NCBI GenBank assembly: GCA_000310025.1
Contig: FN649758.1
Span: 3,189,662 to 3,200,616, forward strand
Reading direction: 5' to 3'
Length of the DNA stretch: 10,955 nt
Source: Ectocarpus siliculosus
Lineage: Eukaryota > Sar > Phaeophyceae > Ectocarpales > Ectocarpaceae
In this document: positions 10,501 through 10,955 of the stretch, piece after piece
How positions within the stretch are numbered: the stretch's first letter is position 1
Layout: each line of letters opens with the position of its first letter
Notes under the pieces: generated by a model
Databases searched by the model: none
Told to the model about the DNA's origin: nothing
The model's input: only the letters and a program-made list of their open reading frames with translations
Program-made: the position numbers and the translations under genes

Positions 10501-10838
10501 CATGTCCTATAGCCACGTAGAAGGAAGGTACTGAGAGGAGACCGGAACGGTTTTTAATGTCAAGACGACAACAACAACAACAACAACAACAACGACAATA
10601 TCACCACAGCAACAACAACAACGACAACGACAACAATGCCTACGGCACTACACACGTCATCATCATCAGGTTGGCAAGCCTGCACGCCTTCATGCTGCCG
10701 GCGGTGATGGACGTCTGTCCGGAGCTATTCTGCCCGGAGCAGAGGGGGAACAGCTGCGACGACAACCACTACGGCGACGCCGTCGACGGCACTGCGGTTG
10801 TCGAGGCCCCCAGCGGAAGTTTCGTGTCTGGGCAGGAG
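2..10838 (+). CDS. Ten-exon gene for a large helical-repeat-like protein with low-complexity linkers (partial at both ends, family unknown)
   Basis: Proposed join: 2-321, 775-930, 1647-1797, 2675-2970, 3179-4664, 5522-5809, 7059-7256, 7476-7584, 8140-8246, 10670-10838. Nearly every border has GT at the donor and a pyrimidine-rich stretch plus AG at the acceptor. The phases from exon 1 to exon 6 run 2, 2, 0, 2, 0, 0 and all match; exon 9 (phase 2) matches exon 10. Exon 8 is the one link whose frame is unresolved. Predicted segments such as EEELHMLLPVLLAHAP, VTEQLLDTVLAKVEALARE and LASLHAFMLPAVMDVCPELF are amphipathic helices like those of HEAT/ARM scaffolds; between them lie Ala, Gly, Ser and Pro runs. 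I see no catalytic motif, signal peptide or clear membrane span. A scaffold role is inference only. The start may lie upstream of the window and the stop lies beyond it. Confidence 0.72.
322..774 (+). other. Intron 1, T/G-rich, with a three-copy tandem array in its 3' half
   Basis: The GT at 322 and the AG at 773-774 (TTTTGGCCAG) bound a T/G-rich stretch with no credible coding frame. From about 581 to 774 a unit resembling GTGCTGTGTCCG followed by a T-run, GACGCYCTCC and a TCGTC-rich tail is repeated about three times. The length fits the other introns of the gene. Confidence 0.65.
581..772 (+). repeat. Degenerate tandem repeat, about 63-71 bp x 3, in intron 1
   Basis: Copies begin near 581 (GTGCTGCGTCGG), 652 (GTGCTGTGTCCG) and 715 (GCGCTGTGTCCG). 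Each is followed by a TTTCTTTT-like run, then AGCGCTCCTC, GACGCTCCTT or GACGCCCTCC. The third copy runs into the real acceptor of exon 2. Spacings of about 71 and 63 bp show that the copies have diverged by small indels. Confidence 0.6.
775..930 (+). CDS. Exon 2: amphipathic helices, HEAT-like
   Basis: The acceptor is TCTTTTGGCCAG. The first base completes the arginine codon split by intron 1. The translation reads SLEEELHMLLPVLLAHAP, then VRMRESSAALLRTRFAPSLL and HVSAMNDPLSLE. These are two or three leucine-rich helices with high GC at third codon positions through to 930. The donor chosen is AAAG|GTCGGT at 931: it keeps this coding stretch and leaves phase 2, which exon 3 needs. The better-looking donor GTGAGG at 833 would cut the exon to 58 bases in phase 0 and would then require an additional unseen exon, so I rank it second. 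Confidence 0.7.
995..1095 (+). repeat. Dispersed repeat, copy 1 (partner in intron 9)
   Basis: The stretch shares GCGAGGTCAATGGT (1006-1019) exactly with 9182-9195. The similarity continues in the same order: TCCCGG before it, ACGGCATGC, a GAGTACMCCCCC block, GGTGCA and a closing ATGCCGTG-like end. Both copies are in the same orientation. It could be a remnant of a short interspersed or non-autonomous element; no coding capacity or clear terminal repeats are visible. Confidence 0.55.
1337..1545 (+). repeat. Pyrimidine-rich tandem repeat, period about 76 bp
   Basis: One unit starts at 1351 (GTTCTCGATCTTGTGTTCTG) and the next at 1427 (GTTCTCGATATTATGTTCTG). Both continue with GATGTCCTYTTTGGYCTCGA, a T-run, CTCRACCC and a TTGTTYT stretch. 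A partial third copy follows from about 1502. Within the unit a shorter GTTCTCGAT-like motif recurs, beginning at 1337. The strand bias is strong (C/T on +). Confidence 0.75.
1647..1797 (+). CDS. Exon 3: helical segment
   Basis: The acceptor is GATCTCGCAG. The first C completes a serine codon (AG+C) with exon 2, and the frame is then open to the donor GTGAGT at 1798 in phase 0. The translation begins IVLGVCDAVAATPGIT and ends RRAEELVMRLCGLGAIASVK followed by VRQVL. These are again hydrophobic helices with a basic connecting loop. The other two frames meet a stop (TAA near 1780) or read as Arg-rich sequence. An internal acceptor (CCCACAG, 1709-1715) would give the same frame with a shorter exon. 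Confidence 0.72.
1859..1894 (+). repeat. (GTT)12 microsatellite
   Basis: Twelve uninterrupted GTT units lie in intron 3. An interrupted GAT array follows only a few bases downstream. Confidence 0.95.
1901..2136 (+). repeat. Compound GAT/GGT/AAT trinucleotide array
   Basis: The array is mostly GAT with scattered GGT, AAT and GTT variants. The longest clean run is about 2002-2040. In protein translations it produces only homopolymeric Asp, Met, Ile, His or Ser runs, so it is not coding. The interruptions suggest an old array that has partly decayed. Confidence 0.93.
2376..2537 (+). repeat. Upstream copy of the exon-4 acceptor and exon head (pseudo-exon head)
   Basis: This stretch matches 2574-2710 in order: CCGCG, GGCCGCGTGT, TCGTCGTCCTGAT, a long T-run, GGTGGCAACGGTGACG, CCGCGCA, then GCAG|GTGAAGCGCCGTTC and TCCCCGGGGTTTGCGC. 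It therefore carries its own polypyrimidine tract, its own AG and the first roughly ten codons of exon 4 (VKRRSLPGVCA). After GCGCAAAAAAG it diverges and the frame stops within about 20 codons, with no donor that would rescue it. Confidence 0.82.
2574..2710 (+). repeat. Downstream copy of the duplicated exon-4 boundary (functional copy)
   Basis: This is the partner of 2376-2537. Here the coding frame continues past GTTTGCGCGAAGGTGGCGTG into the rest of exon 4, so it is taken as the working acceptor. The two copies are about 186-198 bp apart, depending on indels. Confidence 0.82.
2675..2970 (+). CDS. Exon 4: helical segment followed by a poly-Ala, Gly/His-rich linker
   Basis: The acceptor is a T-run then CCGCGCACCGCAG. 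It opens in phase 0, as exon 3 requires. The first 35 residues (VKRRSLPGVCAKVACEVLCD, then ADSFVLAVAA) look like folded protein. They are followed by a (TGCCGC)n hexamer repeat at about 2806-2844 that encodes an alanine run, and then by a polar Ser/Gly/His stretch ending HWFWG. The donor is GGGG|GTGAGT at 2971, in phase 2. The linker is likely disordered. Confidence 0.8.
2806..2844 (+). repeat. Coding hexanucleotide repeat (TGCCGC)n encoding alanine
   Basis: About six and a half hexamer units lie within exon 4. Alternating GCT/GCC alanine codons keep the frame when the array changes length by one unit. Confidence 0.9.
2971..3178 (+). other. Intron 4 (208 bp)
   Basis: The donor is GTGAGT at 2971 and the acceptor is TTTTTTGGCCTCAG ending at 3178. 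A decoy acceptor, CTCTGTTGCAG, lies near 3001; using it would give a frame inconsistent with exon 5. Confidence 0.78.
3179..4664 (+). CDS. Exon 5: main exon, helical blocks separated by Ala/Gly/Ser low-complexity linkers
   Basis: The first G completes a glycine codon with exon 4, and 495 codons follow without a stop. Exon-local residues 1-28 (HLRKSPAVTEQLLDTVLAKV, then EALARETV) form a charged helix. Residues 55-105 hold LSVALRAYCELVGLG and ALEAVLLLLSAAPG, and 138-157 hold AKLEEIIVCSILLTAGG. Residues 210-224 and 247-273 hold CASALRRLVLLC and GLYAALLLRGARFEAVAKVV; CCCC stands at 243-246. Residues 300-415 are disordered, with SPPVSPR and RPRSWSAGS motifs and long Ala and Gly runs. The end reads WFSEPALADCVKALPP, another linker, then RLCPVDCVEEALEQ. 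The donor is CAG|GTATGG at 4665, phase 0. Long antisense and +1 frames also stay open here, but only because of GCN/GGN-rich composition. Confidence 0.88.
4665..5521 (+). other. Intron 5, with a degenerate tandem duplication
   Basis: It runs from GTATGG at 4665 to AAATCCCAG ending at 5521. Readthrough of exon 5 continues to a stop near 4890 but loses its coding character (Cys/Trp/Phe-rich) immediately after the donor. A C-rich stretch lies at 4965-5030 and a duplicated stretch at about 5255-5480. Confidence 0.72.
5255..5485 (+). repeat. Degenerate tandem duplication, period about 103-106 bp, in intron 5
   Basis: Matching landmarks are CAGGCCG at 5276 and 5379, TTTCCCTTTCCCAAGCG at 5316 against TTTCCCTATCCCAAGCG at 5422, and AACTCGATG/TTCTCGATC-like ends. 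Each copy carries a TTTACAG or ATCACAG trimmed like a 3' splice site. The copies are clearly diverged. Confidence 0.6.
5522..5809 (+). CDS. Exon 6: helical segment with a Ser8 linker
   Basis: The acceptor is CGAAAATCCCAG. It opens in phase 0 as exon 5 requires, giving the junction EEALEQ/GLLVRCRIDL. Exon-local residues 1-20 (GLLVRCRIDLRDWVLSTILG) form a strong amphipathic helix. An (AGC)8 run encodes eight serines, followed by GGGAPGGK. The helices then resume with LHPSLLRVVCLYAKACVPP and FVMTALLPTEIAEIVRAVDW. The donor is GTG|GTGAGT at 5810, phase 0. High GC, clean splice borders and phase agreement on both sides make this a confident exon. Confidence 0.85.
5602..5625 (+). repeat. (CAG)8 microsatellite in exon 6, read as AGC serine codons
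   Basis: Eight CAG units are read in the AGC frame. The same motif is expanded to 13 units at the start of exon 8. Confidence 0.95.
5810..7058 (+). other. Intron 6 (about 1.25 kb), no feature recognised
   Basis: It runs from GTGAGT at 5810 to ATGTTACAG ending at 7058. It is of balanced composition. Apart from a short ATATATGTATATA tract near 6703-6717 I see no repeats, no exon with good borders and no RNA gene. A small unseen exon cannot be excluded. Confidence 0.65.
7059..7256 (+). CDS. Exon 7: Pro/Gly-rich linker
   Basis: The acceptor is TTGTTGACATGTTACAG. It opens in phase 0 as exon 6 requires. It reads GLTVAMPPPKDPLFPGMPPP, then a Pro/Gly linker and, after a run of ten G (7200-7209), VRKPGNWTGGGSSRGE. 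The donor chosen is GAG|GTGAGA at 7257. A second donor, GTACGG at 7209, would end the exon directly after the G-run; both give phase 0. The last 48 bases have weaker third-position GC than the rest. If the G-run were one base shorter, the same bases would read GNPATGREAVLVAE, which looks more protein-like, so a homopolymer error here is a real possibility. Confidence 0.68.
7210..7475 (+). other. Intron 7 (7257-7475, or from 7209)
   Basis: The donor is uncertain (see exon 7). The 3' end is a run of T followed by GTCGCAG at 7469-7475, directly abutting the CAG repeat. Another T12 run lies at about 7313-7325. No gene is seen inside. Confidence 0.6.
7473..7511 (+). repeat. (CAG)13 microsatellite spanning the exon-8 acceptor
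   Basis: There are thirteen perfect CAG units. The first supplies the AG of the likely splice acceptor and the remaining twelve are exonic. Every unit is itself a possible AG acceptor, three bases apart. Confidence 0.95.
7476..7584 (+). CDS. Exon 8: begins inside a CAG repeat; frame and 3' end uncertain
   Basis: A T-run plus GTCGCAG is a strong acceptor. The CAG repeat then gives Gln, Ala or Ser, depending on the incoming phase. Phase 0 (as given) gives Gln12 then PTAARPPPNTGHWWGGEY, but the donor GTATGA at 7585 then leaves phase 1, which conflicts with exon 9. The Ser frame ends in phase 0 at 7584 and would fit exon 9. The Ala frame stays open, reads EHRSLVGRRILSDIYAG and LQALHTRVLSALSGGLIDEI, and reaches the donor AAG|GTAAAG at 7811 in phase 0, which would also fit exon 9 and extend this exon to 7810. 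I cannot choose between these without transcript data. Confidence 0.5.
7811..8139 (+). other. Intron 8 (7811-8139, or from 7585)
   Basis: It ends in a C-rich tract of CCA repeats followed by CACACACAG at 8131-8139. The donor is either GTATGA at 7585 or GTAAAG at 7811. An additional exon at 7655-7810 (acceptor GCCTCTTCAG, phase 0 in and out) is possible between them. Confidence 0.55.
8140..8246 (+). CDS. Exon 9: short helical exon
   Basis: The acceptor is an ACC-rich pyrimidine tract ending CACACACAG. Only the phase-0 frame is open: the other two stop within the first five codons. It reads VVIVSEAMPALLATCFALYH, then THCISLRRSPFPAPF, a helix plus a Pro-rich turn. The donor CCG|GTAAGA at 8247 is close to consensus and leaves phase 2, which exon 10 completes as arginine. 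The open frame continues upstream into the intron, so the acceptor rests on the AG and its tract rather than on a stop. Confidence 0.66.
8244..8560 (+). repeat. Tandem duplication, period 158 bp, that copies the exon-9 donor
   Basis: The first copy starts at 8244 (CCGGTAAGAAAA) and the second at 8402 (CCGGTAAAGAAAA). Shared landmarks follow in order: AACGTTC, AAATATGGAAA, GTGTCTTGA, TTGGAATCG, TCCRTGG/TGTGAC and CGTTTG/CTGTTTG. The similarity fades after about 100 bp of each copy. The second copy keeps a usable-looking GTAAAG donor. Confidence 0.75.
8615..8857 (+). repeat. Direct repeats flanking the palindromic pair
   Basis: GCGGTAACCATGGTGGTCGA at 8615-8634 and GCGGTAACCATAATGGTGGT at 8831-8850 (continuing CGGGTAG) flank the 67-bp pair in the same orientation. 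Each is preceded by a pyrimidine homopolymer (C13 then T, or T-runs). Confidence 0.75.
8640..8765 (+). repeat. 67-bp tandem pair with an internal imperfect palindrome
   Basis: Copies start at 8640 and 8707 (GTTTGCCATCG). The core TTTTCGTCGCTTGGCAACGA plus CGTTGTAAAAC is nearly identical in both. It can fold as GTTTT-CGTCG / CGACG-AAAAC arms around CTTGGCAA. The two copies differ mainly in a C-run and in GGGGTT versus GAGATT. Confidence 0.85.
9160..9265 (+). repeat. Dispersed repeat, copy 2 (partner in intron 2)
   Basis: GCGAGGTCAATGGT at 9182-9195 is identical to 1006-1019, and the order of the flanking motifs is the same (TCCCGG, ACGGCATGC, GAGTACCCCC, GGTGCA). See the intron 2 copy. Confidence 0.55.
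9819..9842 (+). repeat. (CGG)8 microsatellite
   Basis: Eight CGG units lie in intron 9. No splice borders are seen around them. Confidence 0.92.
10565..10636 (+). repeat. CAA-rich array just upstream of exon 10
   Basis: Two runs of ACA/CAA units with scattered CGA stand about 30-100 bp before the exon-10 acceptor, where a branch point and pyrimidine tract would be expected. Confidence 0.9.
10670..10838 (+). CDS. Exon 10: helix plus acidic, Cys-containing linker
   Basis: The acceptor is CGTCATCATCATCAG. The first G completes the arginine split by intron 9. The frame reads LASLHAFMLPAVMDVCPELF, then CPEQRGNSCDDNHYGDAVDG and VVEAPSGSFVSGQE. The first part is a hydrophobic helix in the style of exons 2 and 9, and the rest is a polar linker with three Cys. 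The donor is GAG|GTGAAT at 10839, phase 0. GC content and third-position GC are high. The pyrimidine tract is weak, but phase agreement with exon 9 supports the exon. Confidence 0.74.
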
Positions 10839-10955
10839 GTGAATACATCTAGTATGTATCTGTGTGGAACCTCCCTTTCTGTGAAGACGGGAATTGTTGA
10901 CCGGTCGTACGAACATGTGTGTGTTGGATACCGGGGGGGGGGGGGGGGGGGGGGG
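10839..10955 (+). other. Start of intron 10, ending in a G23 run at the window edge
   Basis: GTGAAT opens a non-coding, T-rich stretch. The last 23 bases (10933-10955) are all G, so the window ends inside a homopolymer. The gene must continue beyond. Confidence 0.6.

Larger units (their letters stand above)
8247..10669 (+). other. Intron 9 (about 2.4 kb), repeat-rich
   Basis: It runs from GTAAGA at 8247 to CATCATCATCAG ending at 10669. It holds a 158-bp duplication starting at the donor, a 67-bp palindromic tandem pair, a dispersed repeat shared with intron 2, (CGG)8 and a CAA array. The stretches 8860-9150, 9300-9800 and 9850-10560 show nothing I can name. A 142-codon antisense frame at 9525-9953 lacks support. 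Such a long gap could hide small exons, but the phase match between 8246 and 10670 needs none. Confidence 0.62.

Overview
The window looks like one long, intron-rich protein-coding gene on the + strand, cut at both ends. It alternates GC-rich exons full of Ala, Gly, Ser and Pro runs with T-rich, repeat-laden introns that carry GT..AG borders. There is no operon structure, no ribosome-binding sites, and no rRNA, tRNA or CRISPR. This texture suggests a nuclear eukaryotic genome. A brown alga or related stramenopile fits best, by general resemblance only.

Layout: ten exons can be proposed at 2-321, 775-930, 1647-1797, 2675-2970, 3179-4664, 5522-5809, 7059-7256 (or 7208), 7476-7584 (or 7810), 8140-8246 and 10670-10838. 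I derived the reading phase at each border by hand. Exons 1 to 6 join without a break and give about 898 residues from the first ATG. Exons 9 and 10 also join in phase and give about 92 more. Exons 7 and 8 are each plausible, but with the bases as given they do not join to exon 9 in phase. A 10-G run in exon 7 and a CAG repeat at the start of exon 8 are the likely causes of the ambiguity. The last bases are the start of a further intron that ends in a G homopolymer at the window edge.

The predicted protein alternates amphipathic Leu/Ala-rich helices, in the style of HEAT/ARM-type helical scaffolds, with long low-complexity linkers. I do not recognise the family. No catalytic motif, signal peptide or convincing membrane segment is visible.

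The introns are the most unusual part. At least five of them contain short tandem duplications. Two of these duplications copy a splice site: the 3' splice site and first codons of exon 4, and the 5' splice site after exon 9. A third splice site, the acceptor of exon 8, lies inside a (CAG)13 microsatellite. A dispersed repeat is shared by introns 2 and 9.
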